This document shows, piece by piece, positions 33,187 through 41,970 of a stretch of 64,000 nucleotides of DNA (position 1 is the stretch's first letter; the number at the start of each line of letters is the position of its first letter). Both the position numbers and the translations under genes were made by a program. The notes below the pieces were generated by a model. It was not told the DNA's origin. It searched no databases and saw only the letters and a program-made list of their open reading frames with translations. Origin of the DNA: DAIDKA01 sp036267975 (GTDB lineage: Bacteria; Pseudomonadota; Gammaproteobacteria; Steroidobacterales; Steroidobacteraceae); NCBI GenBank assembly GCA_036267975.1, contig DATAVA010000012.1, forward strand, positions 1-64,000, in the 5' to 3' direction.

Positions 33187-34077
33187 ATGTCGATGCTTTC
33201 TCCGGGCCAATCCCTGCGCGCTGCGCTCGAGCTGGAGCGTCCGCTGCAGATCGTCGGGGCGGTCAGCGCGTATACGGCGATGCTGGCGGCGCGTGCCGGC
33301 TTTCGTGCCCTCTACCTCTCGGGGGCCGGCGTGGCCAACAGCGCCTTCGGCCTGCCGGACCTGGCCGTGACCACCCTGAACGATGTGACCGAGGAAGTGC
33401 GGCGCATCACCGCCGCGTGCGCGCTGCCGCTGCTGGTGGACGCGGACACCGGATTCGGCGGCGCGTTCAGCATTGCCCGCACCTGCCGGGAGCTGGCGCG
33501 CGCCGGTGCCGCCGGCATGCACCTGGAGGACCAGGTACAAAGCAAACGCTGCGGTCACCGGCCGGGCAAACAGCTGGTGCCGGCGCAGGAGATGTGTGAC
33601 CGGCTCAAGGCCGCCCTCGATGCCCGCAGCGATGCGGCATTCGTGATCATGGCGCGCACCGATGCGTACGCGGTCGAGGGGAACGACGCGGCGGTTGCGC
33701 GCGCGCAGGCCTACGTCGCAGCGGGGGCCGACATGATTTTCGCCGAAGGCCTCACCACGCTCACCGAATACCGGCAGTTCACCGCGGCCCTGGCGGTGCC
33801 GCTGTTGGCCAATATCACCGAATTTGGCCGCACACCGCTGTTCGGCACGCACGAGCTGGGCGCGGCCGGCGTGCGCCTGGTGCTGTATCCCCTGTCCGCA
33901 TTCCGGGCCATGAGCCTGGCGGCGCAGGAGGTGTACGCCAGTATCCGCAAAGACGGCACGCAGCGCGCGCTCGTGGCGCGCATGCAGACGCGCGACGACC
34001 TGTACGCCGTGCTCGGCTATCACGCTTACGAGGAGCGGCTGGATCGGCTGTTCGGCAGCAACCCGCCACAGGAGTAG
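33187..34077 (+). CDS. prpB: 2-methylisocitrate lyase
   Basis: This 296-residue TIM-barrel enzyme cleaves 2-methylisocitrate to pyruvate and succinate, the last step of the methylcitrate cycle. Signs are YLSGAGVANSAFGLPDLA, LLVDADTGFGG (metal-binding Asp), HLEDQVQSKRCGHRPGK with the catalytic KRCGH loop (about 117-125) and IMARTDAYAVEG. The stop is separated by 2 nt from prpC. Members of the wider ICL/PEP-mutase family share this loop, but the context with prpC and prpD makes the assignment firm. Confidence 0.95.
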   Translation: MSMLSPGQSLRAALELERPLQIVGAVSAYTAMLAARAGFRALYLSGAGVANSAFGLPDLAVTTLNDVTEEVRRITAACALPLLVDADTGFGGAFSIARTCRELARAGAAGMHLEDQVQSKRCGHRPGKQLVPAQEMCDRLKAALDARSDAAFVIMARTDAYAVEGNDAAVARAQAYVAAGADMIFAEGLTTLTEYRQFTAALAVPLLANITEFGRTPLFGTHELGAAGVRLVLYPLSAFRAMSLAAQEVYASIRKDGTQRALVARMQTRDDLYAVLGYHAYEERLDRLFGSNPPQE

Positions 34078-34079
34078 CA

Positions 34080-35231
34080 ATGAGCGAAACGTCACCCGCA
34101 TTGCGTCCGAAGAAGTCCGTCGCCCTCGCGGGCGTTACGGCCGGTTCGACGGCGCTGTGCACCGTAGGGCAGATGGGCAATGATCTTCACTATCGCGGCT
34201 ACGATATTCAGGACCTGGCGCGCGCCGCGTTGTTCGAGGAAGTCGCCTACCTGCTGATTCACGGCGAGCTGCCGAATGCGGCCACTCTGGCCGCCTACCA
34301 GGCCAAACTCAAATCGCTGCGCGGCCTGTCGCGCACGGTACGCGGCGCACTGGAAGTGCTGCCGCCGGCCGCGCATCCGATGGATGTGTTGCGTACCGGG
34401 GTCTCGGCCATGGGCTGTGCGTTGCCGGAAGGCGCTGCGCATGGTGCCAGCGGCGCGCGCGATATTGCCGATCGGCTGGTCGCATCGCTGGGCTCGATGC
34501 TCACGTACTGGTACCACTTCAGCCGCTCGGGCCGGCGCATCACGGTCGAGACGGACGACGACTCGGTCGGCGGGCACTTCCTGCATCTGCTGAACGAGCG
34601 CGAACCATCGCCATCGTGGGTGCGCGCGATGCATGTCTCGCTCATCCTCTACGCCGAGCATGAGTTCAATGCCTCGACGTTCACCGCGCGGGTGATTGCG
34701 AGCACCGGCTCGGACCTGTATTCGTGCCAAGTCGGCGGCATCGGCGCGCTGCGCGGCCCGAAGCATGGCGGCGCCAATGAAGTGGCGCTGGAAATCCAGC
34801 AGCGCTACGCGAGCGCGGAGGCGGCGCAGACGGACATCCTGGCGCGGCTCGCGGGCCGGGAGGTCATCATCGGTTTCGGCCATCCGGTCTACACGATTTC
34901 AGATCCGCGCCATCCGATCGCGAAGGAACTGGCGCGGCTGCTGTCGCACGAAACCGGCGATACCACGCTGTTCGAGGTCGCGGACCGCATCGAAGCGGTG
35001 ATGTGGCAGCAGAAGAAGCTGTTTCCGAACGTCGACTGGTTCTCGGCCGTGCTCTATCACCTGATGGGGATTCCGGTGTCGATGTTCACGCCGCTGTTCG
35101 TGATGGCGCGCACCACGGGCTGGTCGGCGCATGTCATGGAACAGCGCGACAACGGCAAGATCGTGCGTCCGGCGGCCGAGTACATCGGACCGGCGCCCAA
35201 ACCCTACCTCCCGCTGGACCAGCGGCGGTGA
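34080..35231 (+). CDS. prpC: 2-methylcitrate synthase
   Basis: 383 residues of the citrate synthase family, short (type II) form that condenses propionyl-CoA with oxaloacetate. Visible are GVTAGSTALCTVGQ at the N terminus (typical of PrpC), YRGYDIQDLA, LILYAEHEFNASTFTARV (His and substrate contacts), KHGGANEVALE, and VIIGFGHPVYTISDPR (about 261-276, catalytic His and PrpC-like YxxxDPR). It is tightly spaced with prpB and prpD and hence in one operon. Confidence 0.95.
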   Translation: MSETSPALRPKKSVALAGVTAGSTALCTVGQMGNDLHYRGYDIQDLARAALFEEVAYLLIHGELPNAATLAAYQAKLKSLRGLSRTVRGALEVLPPAAHPMDVLRTGVSAMGCALPEGAAHGASGARDIADRLVASLGSMLTYWYHFSRSGRRITVETDDDSVGGHFLHLLNEREPSPSWVRAMHVSLILYAEHEFNASTFTARVIASTGSDLYSCQVGGIGALRGPKHGGANEVALEIQQRYASAEAAQTDILARLAGREVIIGFGHPVYTISDPRHPIAKELARLLSHETGDTTLFEVADRIEAVMWQQKKLFPNVDWFSAVLYHLMGIPVSMFTPLFVMARTTGWSAHVMEQRDNGKIVRPAAEYIGPAPKPYLPLDQRR

Positions 35232-35235
35232 GGTG

Positions 35236-36693
35236 ATGTCGGCATTTGATCCCAGGCGGGCGCAACGCTCGGCGCCGGATGCGGTGATTTCGGACATCGC
35301 GGCTTTCGTCAGTGCACCACCGGAAGTGTCGGCGCTGGCATTCGAAACCGCGCGCCACTGTCTGATGGATACGCTGGCGTGCGGTTTGATGGCCCTGAAG
35401 GTGCCGGCCTGCGCGCGGCTGATTGGCCCGGTCGTGCCGGGCGCGGTCATGCCGGGCGGTGCGCGCGTCCCGGGGACTTCGCTGGAACTGGATCCGGTGC
35501 AGGGCGCATTCGCGATCGGCGCCGTGATCCGCTGGCTGGACTTCAACGACACGTGGCTGGCGGCCGAATGGGGCCACCCATCCGATAATCTCGGCGGCAT
35601 CCTCGCCGTCGCGGACTATCTGTCGCGCCAGGCATTGATGCACGCGCGCCCATCGCTGCGCGTGGCGGATGTGCTCAAGGCCATGGTCCGCGCCCACGAA
35701 ATCCAGGGTGTGCTGGCGCTCACCAACAGTTTCAATCGCGTCGGCCTCGATCATGTGCTGCTGGTGCGTGTGGCAACAACTGCGGTCGTGACGGCCATGC
35801 TGGGCGGCTCAGAAGCGCAGATCGGCAATGCGCTCTCGAATGCGTGGGCCGACGGCGCGGCGTTGCGCACCTATCGTCACGCGCCGAATACCGGCTCGCG
35901 CAAGAGCTGGGCGGCGGGGGATGCGACCAGTCGCGGCGTTCGCCATGCACTGATGGCGCTGAGCGGGGAGATGGGCTATCCGACGGTGCTGACTGCGCCA
36001 CGCTGGGGATTCCAGGATGTGCTGTTTGCGGGCCAGTCGCTGTCGTTGTCACAGCCCTTCGGCAGCTACGTGATGGAGAACATCCTGTTCAAGATCTCCT
36101 GGCCCGCGGAATTTCACGCGCAGACCGCCGTGGAATGCGCGGTGGCGCTGCACGCCACGGTGCGCGAGCGGCTCGACGGCATTGCGCGCATCGTGATCGA
36201 GACCCAGGAACCGGGCGTGCGCATCATCGACAAGACCGGTCCGCTGGCCAACCCGGCGGATCGCGATCATTGCATCCAGTACATGGTCGCGGTGCCTCTG
36301 ATCTTCGGCCGCCTCACCGCGGCGGACTACGAGGATGAGATCGCGGCCGATCCGCGCATCGACGCGCTGCGCGCGCTGATGGAAGTACGCGAGAATCCCG
36401 GCTTCACCAAGGACTACTACGATCCGCAGCGTCGCTTCATCGGTAATGCGCTGCAGGTGTTCTTCACGGACGGCAGCGCGACGCCGCGCATGCAGGTGGA
36501 TTTCCCGGTGGGCCACCGGCTGCGGCGCGCCGAGGGCGAGCCGCTGATGCGCGCGAAATTCGAAGCGGCGGTGCGCGCGCACTATCCGGCCAAACAGGCG
36601 GCCCGCGTGGTGGCCGTCTTTGCCGACCCGGCGCGCCTGGCGGCGCTGAGCGTCAATGAGTTCATGGCTGAACTGGTCAGCAATGGACGATGA
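35236..36693 (+). CDS. prpD: 2-methylcitrate dehydratase
   Basis: 485 residues of the MmgE/PrpD family, which dehydrates 2-methylcitrate to 2-methyl-cis-aconitate without an iron-sulfur cluster. LDFNDTWLAAEWGHPSDNLG (about 97-116), THRxxAPNTGSRKSWA-like RHAPNTGSRKSWAAGDA, LTAPRWGFQDV and a C-terminal DCIQYMVAVPLI-like block (DHCIQYMVAVPLIFG) fit PrpD closely. The ATG at 35236 follows the prpC stop by 4 nt with GAGGTG upstream. No acnD/prpF or prpR regulator is present in the window. The 3' end overlaps rsmG by 11 nt. Confidence 0.94.
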   Translation: MSAFDPRRAQRSAPDAVISDIAAFVSAPPEVSALAFETARHCLMDTLACGLMALKVPACARLIGPVVPGAVMPGGARVPGTSLELDPVQGAFAIGAVIRWLDFNDTWLAAEWGHPSDNLGGILAVADYLSRQALMHARPSLRVADVLKAMVRAHEIQGVLALTNSFNRVGLDHVLLVRVATTAVVTAMLGGSEAQIGNALSNAWADGAALRTYRHAPNTGSRKSWAAGDATSRGVRHALMALSGEMGYPTVLTAPRWGFQDVLFAGQSLSLSQPFGSYVMENILFKISWPAEFHAQTAVECAVALHATVRERLDGIARIVIETQEPGVRIIDKTGPLANPADRDHCIQYMVAVPLIFGRLTAADYEDEIAADPRIDALRALMEVRENPGFTKDYYDPQRRFIGNALQVFFTDGSATPRMQVDFPVGHRLRRAEGEPLMRAKFEAAVRAHYPAKQAARVVAVFADPARLAALSVNEFMAELVSNGR

Positions 36694-37318
36694 GCGCGCA
36701 CGCCTGGTGGCAGGCGCGCGGCAGCTGCAGGTAATCCTCGATGCAACGGCAGCGGCTGCCCTGTTGCGCCTGCTGGACGAACTTGAGCACTGGAACCGTG
36801 CGTACAACCTCACGGCCATCACCGGCCGTGACCAGATGCTCACCCATCACCTGCTCGACAGTCTGTCGGTGGCGCCCTTTGTGCAGGGCAGCACGCTGGC
36901 GGATGTCGGAACGGGTGCCGGGTTTCCGGGCCTGCCGCTGGCATTGGTTGCTCCGCAGCGGCGCTGCGTGCTCATGGATTCAAACGGCAAGAAGCAGCGC
37001 TTCGTGGCCCACGCGGCGCGCACCCTGGGGCTGGCCAACGTCGAGGCGCTGCACGCGCGCATCGAGGAGGTGCGCCCGGTGCAGCCTTTCGACACCGTCG
37101 TGGCGCGTGCGTGCGCCGCGCTGCCGCAGCTGCTGGAATGGGTGCGGCCGCTGTGCGGCCCGGGCACCCGGGTGCTGGCCATGAAGGGCCGCCGGCCGGA
37201 TGCCGAATTGGCGGCAGTGGCGCCGCCCTGGGTCATCGAGCAGGTGCTGCCGCTGCAGATACCCGGATTGAACGAGGCGCGCCATCTGATCATCGCCGCC
37301 TGTAGACTTGAGCCATGA
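36683..37318 (+). CDS. rsmG: 16S rRNA (guanine-527-N7) methyltransferase RsmG
   Basis: 211 residues. The Rossmann SAM motif is LADVGTGAGFPGLPLALV (about 72-89), preceded by WNRAYNLTAITGRDQMLTHHLLDSL, the conserved RsmG opening, and followed by DSNGKKQRFV and RACAALPQLLEW. The enzyme modifies G527 of 16S rRNA. In most gammaproteobacteria mnmG (gidA) lies just upstream; here prpD does. The ATG at 36683 is inside the prpD end, so translation may be coupled. Confidence 0.95.
   Translation: MDDERARLVAGARQLQVILDATAAAALLRLLDELEHWNRAYNLTAITGRDQMLTHHLLDSLSVAPFVQGSTLADVGTGAGFPGLPLALVAPQRRCVLMDSNGKKQRFVAHAARTLGLANVEALHARIEEVRPVQPFDTVVARACAALPQLLEWVRPLCGPGTRVLAMKGRRPDAELAAVAPPWVIEQVLPLQIPGLNEARHLIIAACRLEP
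37303..37308 (+). promoter_or_regulatory. -10-like hexamer before parA
   Basis: TAGACT lies 6 nt before the ATG at 37315, inside the end of rsmG. No -35 element stands out. It is listed because its spacing matches other genes of this window. Confidence 0.22.
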
Positions 37319-38100
37319 AACGGGTCATCGCAATTGCCAACCAGAAAGGCGGCGTCGGCAAGACCACCACGGCCGTGAATCTGGCGGCATCACTGGCGGC
37401 CACCAAGCGCAAGGTGCTGCTGATAGACAGTGATCCGCAGGGCAATGCCACGATGGGTTGCGGCATCGACAAGTCGCAGCTGCAGCGCGGTACCTGCGAA
37501 GTGCTGCTCGGTGATTGCGACATGCGCTCCGCGCTGGTGCCGATCGAGCCGGCCGGCTTCACGCTGCTGCCGACCAACCAGGACCTGACCGTGGCGGAAG
37601 TGCGGCTGCTCACCGTGCTCGCGGGGCGCGAAATGAAGCTGCGCACGGCCCTGAAGCCGGTCCGCGACGAGTTCGATGTCATCCTCATCGACTGTCCGCC
37701 GGCGCTGAATCTGCTGACCGTGAACGCCCTGGTCGCCGCCGACAGCGTGCTCATTCCGATGCAGTGCGAGTACTACGCGCTCGAGGGCCTCTCGGGCCTG
37801 CTCGCGACCGTGGAGCAGATCCGGGCGGCGGTCAATCCGGGTCTGGAGCTCGAAGGGTTGCTGCGCACCATGTTCGACCCGCGCAATAACCTCTCGAACG
37901 AGGTGGGCGCGCAGCTCATCATGCACTTCCCCGACAAGGTGTTCAGGACCATCATTCCGCGCAATGTCCGCCTGGCTGAGGCGCCGTCCTTCGGCAAGCC
38001 GGCGTTGCTGCACGACAAGGATTCGCGCGGGGCACTGGCCTATCTGGCACTGGCCGGGGAAATGATCCGCCGCGACGACGAAGTCAGTAGGCCTGCATGA
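37315..38100 (+). CDS. parA: Chromosome-partitioning ATPase ParA (Soj)
   Basis: 261 residues with a deviant Walker A at the N terminus, NQKGGVGKTTTAVNLAA (about 7-23), Walker A' VLLIDSDPQGN and Walker B FDVILIDCPPALN. ATP-dependent non-specific DNA binding positions the ParB-parS complex. The start overlaps the rsmG stop by 4 nt and the end overlaps parB by 4 nt. The short N terminus (no HTH) marks the chromosomal type rather than plasmid SopA/ParA. Confidence 0.96.
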   Translation: MKRVIAIANQKGGVGKTTTAVNLAASLAATKRKVLLIDSDPQGNATMGCGIDKSQLQRGTCEVLLGDCDMRSALVPIEPAGFTLLPTNQDLTVAEVRLLTVLAGREMKLRTALKPVRDEFDVILIDCPPALNLLTVNALVAADSVLIPMQCEYYALEGLSGLLATVEQIRAAVNPGLELEGLLRTMFDPRNNLSNEVGAQLIMHFPDKVFRTIIPRNVRLAEAPSFGKPALLHDKDSRGALAYLALAGEMIRRDDEVSRPA

Positions 38101-39032
38101 GCCAGAAGAAACCCAGTCTCGGCCGTGGTTTGAACGCACTGATGGGTGCGGCCGATGCGCCACGGCCGCTGGTTGCGCCCGCCGCAGTGCCGCTGGCTGC
38201 GGCGCCGGTCGCGGGGCCCCCGGTGGACCGCCTGACGCGTTTGCCGCTGGACATCCTGCAACGCGGCCGTTATCAGCCGCGTTCGCACATGGATCAGGAG
38301 GCGCTGGCGGAACTCGCAGCCTCGATCCGCTCGCAGGGCGTGGTGCAGCCCATCGTGGTACGCCCCATTGAGACGACGACGGCCACGGGCGGCCAGCGCT
38401 ACGAGATCATCGCTGGAGAACGCCGCTGGCGCGCGGCGCAGCTGGCGCAACTGGCGGACATCCCGGCGATCGTGCGGGACGTGCCCGATGAGACTGCCAT
38501 TTCGGTGGCGCTGATCGAGAACATCCAGCGCGAGGATCTCAATCCACTGGAAGAGGCGCGGGCCCTCGAGCGGCTCATCACCGAGTTCAGCATGACGCAC
38601 CAGCAGGCCGCGGAGGCCGTCGGCCGCTCACGCGCGGCCGTCAGCAATCTGCTGCGGTTGCTGGATCTGGCGCCGGAGGTGTGCGATCAGCTGGAAGCGC
38701 GCGCCCTCGAAATGGGGCATGCGCGCGCCCTGCTGGGCCTGACCACCCGCCGCCAGCAGGTGGAAGTGGCGGCGCTGGTGGTGAAGAAGGGTCTTTCGGT
38801 GCGCGAAACCGAAGCCATCGTCCGGCGCATGGCCCAGTCCGGTGCCGAACGCTCCGGGGAGGGGGTGGCGGCAGCCGGCGCCGACCCGGACGTGCGCCGC
38901 CTGGAACAGGACCTGGCCGAGAAGCTCGGCGCCCGGGTGGCGATTCAACATACTCAGTCCGGGAAGGGCAAACTGGTCGTCAGCTACAACAGCCTCGATG
39001 AGCTGGACGGCATTCTCGAACATATTCGTTGA
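38097..39032 (+). CDS. parB: Chromosome-partitioning protein ParB
   Basis: 311 residues: conserved N-terminal segment KPSLGRGLNALMG that contacts ParA, CTPase/ParB-N domain (about 45-140) with GERRWRAAQLAQLADIPAI (arginine box) and ENIQREDLNPLEEARAL, central HTH (about 155-180, MTHQQAAEAVGRSRAAVSNLL) and C-terminal dimer domain (about 255-311). It loads and spreads at parS. No parS site was found in the window. Confidence 0.96.
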   Translation: MSQKKPSLGRGLNALMGAADAPRPLVAPAAVPLAAAPVAGPPVDRLTRLPLDILQRGRYQPRSHMDQEALAELAASIRSQGVVQPIVVRPIETTTATGGQRYEIIAGERRWRAAQLAQLADIPAIVRDVPDETAISVALIENIQREDLNPLEEARALERLITEFSMTHQQAAEAVGRSRAAVSNLLRLLDLAPEVCDQLEARALEMGHARALLGLTTRRQQVEVAALVVKKGLSVRETEAIVRRMAQSGAERSGEGVAAAGADPDVRRLEQDLAEKLGARVAIQHTQSGKGKLVVSYNSLDELDGILEHIR

Positions 39033-39040
39033 ATGACGCG

Positions 39041-39055
39041 GCGCCGTGCCGGCGC
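39041..39055 (+). terminator. Small hairpin after parB
   Basis: GCGCCG-TGC-CGGCGC forms a perfect 6-bp stem 9 nt after the parB stop. A TTTT occurs only 7 nt later (39063-39066), so intrinsic termination would be weak at best. It may instead partly insulate the atp promoter. Confidence 0.25.
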
Positions 39056-39057
39056 AG

Positions 39058-39086
39058 TGGCGTTTTGCTGCCGGCATATCTATAAT
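39058..39086 (+). promoter_or_regulatory. Promoter of the ATP synthase operon
   Basis: TATAAT (39081-39086) is a perfect -10, with TGGCGT (39058-39063) 17 nt upstream as a weak -35. It lies in the 190-nt gap between parB and atpI, the expected place for the main atp promoter. The leader would be about 130 nt. No other structure in the leader was recognised. Confidence 0.45.
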
Positions 39087-39222
39087 TCGCCGCCGTTGTG
39101 GCCCGGTCACGTAAGTGGCTGTAGGACAAACAAATCCAGCCGCACATTTCAGCAGTGTGACTCGCCTTAACAGTGCAGTCAGGGAGTTAATGCGTGTCGC
39201 CTGAAATGCACCAGGAATTCCG

Positions 39223-39669
39223 GTGATCGCCCTTGACCTGCCGCATGCGCGCAGGCTGGCCTTCATGTGTGTGCGCGCACAGGTGCTCGTCACGCTGCTG
39301 GTCGCGCTGATGAGTCTGGTGGTTGCGGGAGCGCATGCCGCGTGGTCGGCGGTGGTGGGCGGTGGCGCCAGCACCGTGGGGAGCGTGGCGATGGCGTTGC
39401 TGGCCTTCGGCCGGCTGTCCGGAGCGGGCGCCGAGCGGATGCTGCTGGCGTTCTATGTCGGCGAACTGGCCAAGATCACGGCGGTGATCGCGGCGCTGGT
39501 GCTGGCGCTGGTGTTCATGAAGGTGAACCCGGTGGCGATGATTGCGGCCTTCATGGCCACGTTTTTGGTTTATTGGGTGGTGCTGGCGCGTGCGCTGTGG
39601 TCCGGACGGACTGCGCCACTGCCGGATGCCAAGGGTTCGGTCGGCGATGCGCCGCATGAGATGGGTTGA
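39223..39669 (+). CDS. atpI: ATP synthase protein I
   Basis: 148 residues with four hydrophobic segments (about 18-40, 45-65, 85-105, 108-128), the plan of AtpI, which helps assemble the c-ring and may carry magnesium or calcium. Sequence conservation of AtpI is low; the assignment rests on topology (GAERMLLAFYVGELAKI is typical) and first position in the atp operon. The start is GTG at 39223 with CAGGA upstream. The stop overlaps the atpB start (TGATG). Confidence 0.9.
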   Translation: MIALDLPHARRLAFMCVRAQVLVTLLVALMSLVVAGAHAAWSAVVGGGASTVGSVAMALLAFGRLSGAGAERMLLAFYVGELAKITAVIAALVLALVFMKVNPVAMIAAFMATFLVYWVVLARALWSGRTAPLPDAKGSVGDAPHEMG

Positions 39670-40553
39670 TGATCAATTTCGTTCCACAACTGGCTGAGGG
39701 GGCTCCGGATCCGACGGAGTACATCGCCCATCACCTGACCTTTCTCACCAACCACAAGCCGAACGGCCTGCTGGACCTGTCGGTCGTCAACTTCGACAGC
39801 GTCTTCTTCTCGGTGCTGCTGGCGGTGGTCTTCGGTGGCACCTTCATCTTCGCAGCACGCCGGGCTACCAGCGGCACGCCGGGGAAGCTGCAGACCTTCG
39901 TCGAAGTGCTGGTTACGTTCGTCGATGATCAGGTCCGGGGCATCTTCCAGGGCCAGAGCAAACTGATCGCACCCCTGGCGCTGACGATCTTCTGCTGGGT
40001 CTTCCTGTTCAACGTGATGGACATCCTGCCGATCGACCTGCTGCCCGGCGCGGCCGCCGCCGCCGGGCTCGCGCATCTGCGCATCGTCCCGAGCATTGAT
40101 CTGAACGTCGTGTTCGCGCTGTCGCTGACCGTGTTTGCGCTCATCATTTTTTACAGCATCAAGATGAAGGGACTCGGTGGCTTCCTCGCCGAACTGTCGA
40201 TGCATCCGTTTCCGCCCAGCGGCAAGCAGGCCAACATCGCGCTGCGCATCGCCTGCATACCCGTGAATCTCGTCATGGAGCTGCCGACCTTCTTTGCCCG
40301 GCCGGTATCACTGGCATTGCGGCTCTACGGCAACATGTACGCGGGCGAAATGGTGTTCGTCCTCATCGCGCTGCTGACCCTGACGTCAGGGTTCCAGGCG
40401 CTGCACTCGGCCGGCGGCTGGCTGAGCATCGTCGGATCGGTGGGCATTGGTCTGGTGTGGACGGGTTTCGACCTGTTCATTGGCGGCCTGCAGGCATTCA
40501 TCTTCATGATGCTCACCATCGTCTACCTGTCGCAGGCGTCCGAGCATCATTGA
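39669..40553 (+). CDS. atpB: ATP synthase Fo subunit a
   Basis: 294 residues with five to six membrane segments. Conserved proton-path residues lie in LPTFFARPVSLALRLYGNMYAGE (Arg of the RPxSLALRLxGNM motif, about residues 205-227) and in the last segment, GLQAFIFMMLTIVYLSQA. The N-terminal HHLTFLTNH pattern is usual in proteobacteria. It forms the two half-channels facing the c-ring. Confidence 0.97.
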   Translation: MINFVPQLAEGAPDPTEYIAHHLTFLTNHKPNGLLDLSVVNFDSVFFSVLLAVVFGGTFIFAARRATSGTPGKLQTFVEVLVTFVDDQVRGIFQGQSKLIAPLALTIFCWVFLFNVMDILPIDLLPGAAAAAGLAHLRIVPSIDLNVVFALSLTVFALIIFYSIKMKGLGGFLAELSMHPFPPSGKQANIALRIACIPVNLVMELPTFFARPVSLALRLYGNMYAGEMVFVLIALLTLTSGFQALHSAGGWLSIVGSVGIGLVWTGFDLFIGGLQAFIFMMLTIVYLSQASEHH

Positions 40554-40600
40554 GCTTAGTCGCAACTTATTTGAAAACGGTTTGGCATCTGGAGAGTTGA

Positions 40601-40885
40601 ATGGAAAACATTGCACACATTGAAGGTATGACCGTACTGGCCGTCGGCATCATCTTCGGCCTGGGCGCGCTCGGCACGGCCATCGGCTTCGGCATCCTCG
40701 GCGGCCGCTTCCTCGAGGGCATGGCCCGTCAGCCGGAACTGGCTCCGGCGCTGCTGGCCAGAATGTTCATCGTCGCGGCACTGCTCGACGCGGTGGCCTT
40801 CATCGGCATCGCCTTCGGACTATTCTTCACGTTCGCGAATCCGTTCGTAACCGCCCTGCAGGCGGCTGCCGCGGCGGCGCACTGA
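40601..40885 (+). CDS. atpE: ATP synthase Fo subunit c
   Basis: This 94-residue hairpin has two membrane helices joined by the polar loop GMARQPEL (RQP motif). The ion-carrying carboxylate is Asp63 in ALLDAVAFIG, and no sodium-site residues are apparent around it, so proton coupling is expected. GAGAG-like glycine repeats are visible as GLGALGTAIGFGILGG. It is spaced 47 nt from atpB with GGAGAG upstream, allowing high expression. Confidence 0.98.
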   Translation: MENIAHIEGMTVLAVGIIFGLGALGTAIGFGILGGRFLEGMARQPELAPALLARMFIVAALLDAVAFIGIAFGLFFTFANPFVTALQAAAAAAH

Positions 40886-40919
40886 AGCGCATCTTGAACG
40901 CGGATCCCAGGAGACGAGG

Positions 40920-41390
40920 GTGAACTTCAATCTGACGCTCATCATCCAGATGTTCGTGTTCGCGATCCTCATCTGGGCAGTGATGACGTTCGCGTGGCCG
41001 AAGATTCTGGGTGCCATGGACGAACGTGCGCGCAAGATCGCACAGGGCCTGGCGGCCGCCGACCAGGGACAACAGTCCCTGGCGCAGGCGCAGGTCAAGG
41101 CCGACGAGGTGATCCGCGAGGCCCGCGAGCACGCGACGCACATCATCGATGCGGCACAGAAGCGTGCGAACGAGCTGGTCGAGCAGGCCAAGACCCAGGC
41201 GAGCACGGAAGGGGCGCGACTGGTGGCTTCGGCCCAGACGCGGATCGAACTGGAAGCCACGCGCGCGCGCGAATCACTGCGCAAGGATGTGGCGGGTCTG
41301 GCGGTGCGGGCCGCTTCCAAGGTGCTCGAGCGCGAGATTGACGCCAAGACGCACGCCGAGCTGTTGAACAGACTCGCGGCGCAGATCTAG
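40920..41390 (+). CDS. atpF: ATP synthase Fo subunit b
   Basis: 156 residues: an N-terminal membrane helix (MNFNLTLIIQMFVFAILIWA) followed by a long alpha-helical stalk (about 30-150) rich in Ala, Gln, Glu and Arg. The start is GTG at 40920 with GGAGACGAGG upstream. It forms the peripheral stalk dimer with delta. Length and sequence match E. coli AtpF (156). Confidence 0.97.
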   Translation: MNFNLTLIIQMFVFAILIWAVMTFAWPKILGAMDERARKIAQGLAAADQGQQSLAQAQVKADEVIREAREHATHIIDAAQKRANELVEQAKTQASTEGARLVASAQTRIELEATRARESLRKDVAGLAVRAASKVLEREIDAKTHAELLNRLAAQI

Positions 41391-41393
41391 CGC

Positions 41394-41930
41394 ATGGCGG
41401 ACAAGACAACCATCGCCCGTCCCTATGCCAAGGCGGCCTTCGCCGAGGCGCGTGCGGACAGCATGCTGGGCGCGTGGTCCGCGGCGCTGCACGCGGCCGC
41501 GGCCGTGATGGACGACCGGCGCGTGCATGCGCTGCTCGGTGACCCGCATGTCACCCCCGAGCAGCTGGCGCAGCTGGTGCTCGATATTGCCGGCGCCGGG
41601 CTGGGCGAACACGGACGCAACTTCGTGCGCACCCTGGCCGAATCCGGGCGCCTGGACTTCCTGCAGCAGATCGCGACGCTATTCGACGCCTACAAGGATG
41701 AAGCCGAGGGCATCGCCGATGTCACGGTGACATCAGCCGTGCCGCTGGATGAGAAGCAGCAGCAGTCGCTCACGGCGGCGCTGGCCCGCCGCCTCAAGCG
41801 CGAAGTGCGCCTGCATTGCACGACCGATCCGGAACTGCTCGGGGGCGCGGTGCTGCACTGCGGTGACCTGGTCATTGATGGTTCGGTGCGCGGTCGACTC
41901 ATGCGCATCGCCAACGAACTGGTCGCGTGA
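41394..41930 (+). CDS. atpH: ATP synthase F1 subunit delta
   Basis: 178 residues: ARPYAKAAFAEA at the N terminus (family signature), six-helix domain (about 1-105), then VTVTSAVPLDEKQQQSL and the C-terminal RREVxLxxxxDPxLLGGxxxxxGDxVIDGSVRGRL pattern (visible as CTTDPELLGGAV and GDLVIDGSVRGRL). It links subunit alpha to the b stalk. Confidence 0.97.
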   Translation: MADKTTIARPYAKAAFAEARADSMLGAWSAALHAAAAVMDDRRVHALLGDPHVTPEQLAQLVLDIAGAGLGEHGRNFVRTLAESGRLDFLQQIATLFDAYKDEAEGIADVTVTSAVPLDEKQQQSLTAALARRLKREVRLHCTTDPELLGGAVLHCGDLVIDGSVRGRLMRIANELVA

Positions 41931-41970
41931 TGACCGGCCACACATACGCTATTCGCAAGGAATCCTAAGC

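Noticed and set aside
36683..39222. Chromosome origin near rsmG-parAB
   Set aside because: No cluster of DnaA boxes (TTATCCACA) and no A+T-rich unwinding region was seen. The only similar strings are single partial matches inside coding regions such as hldD.
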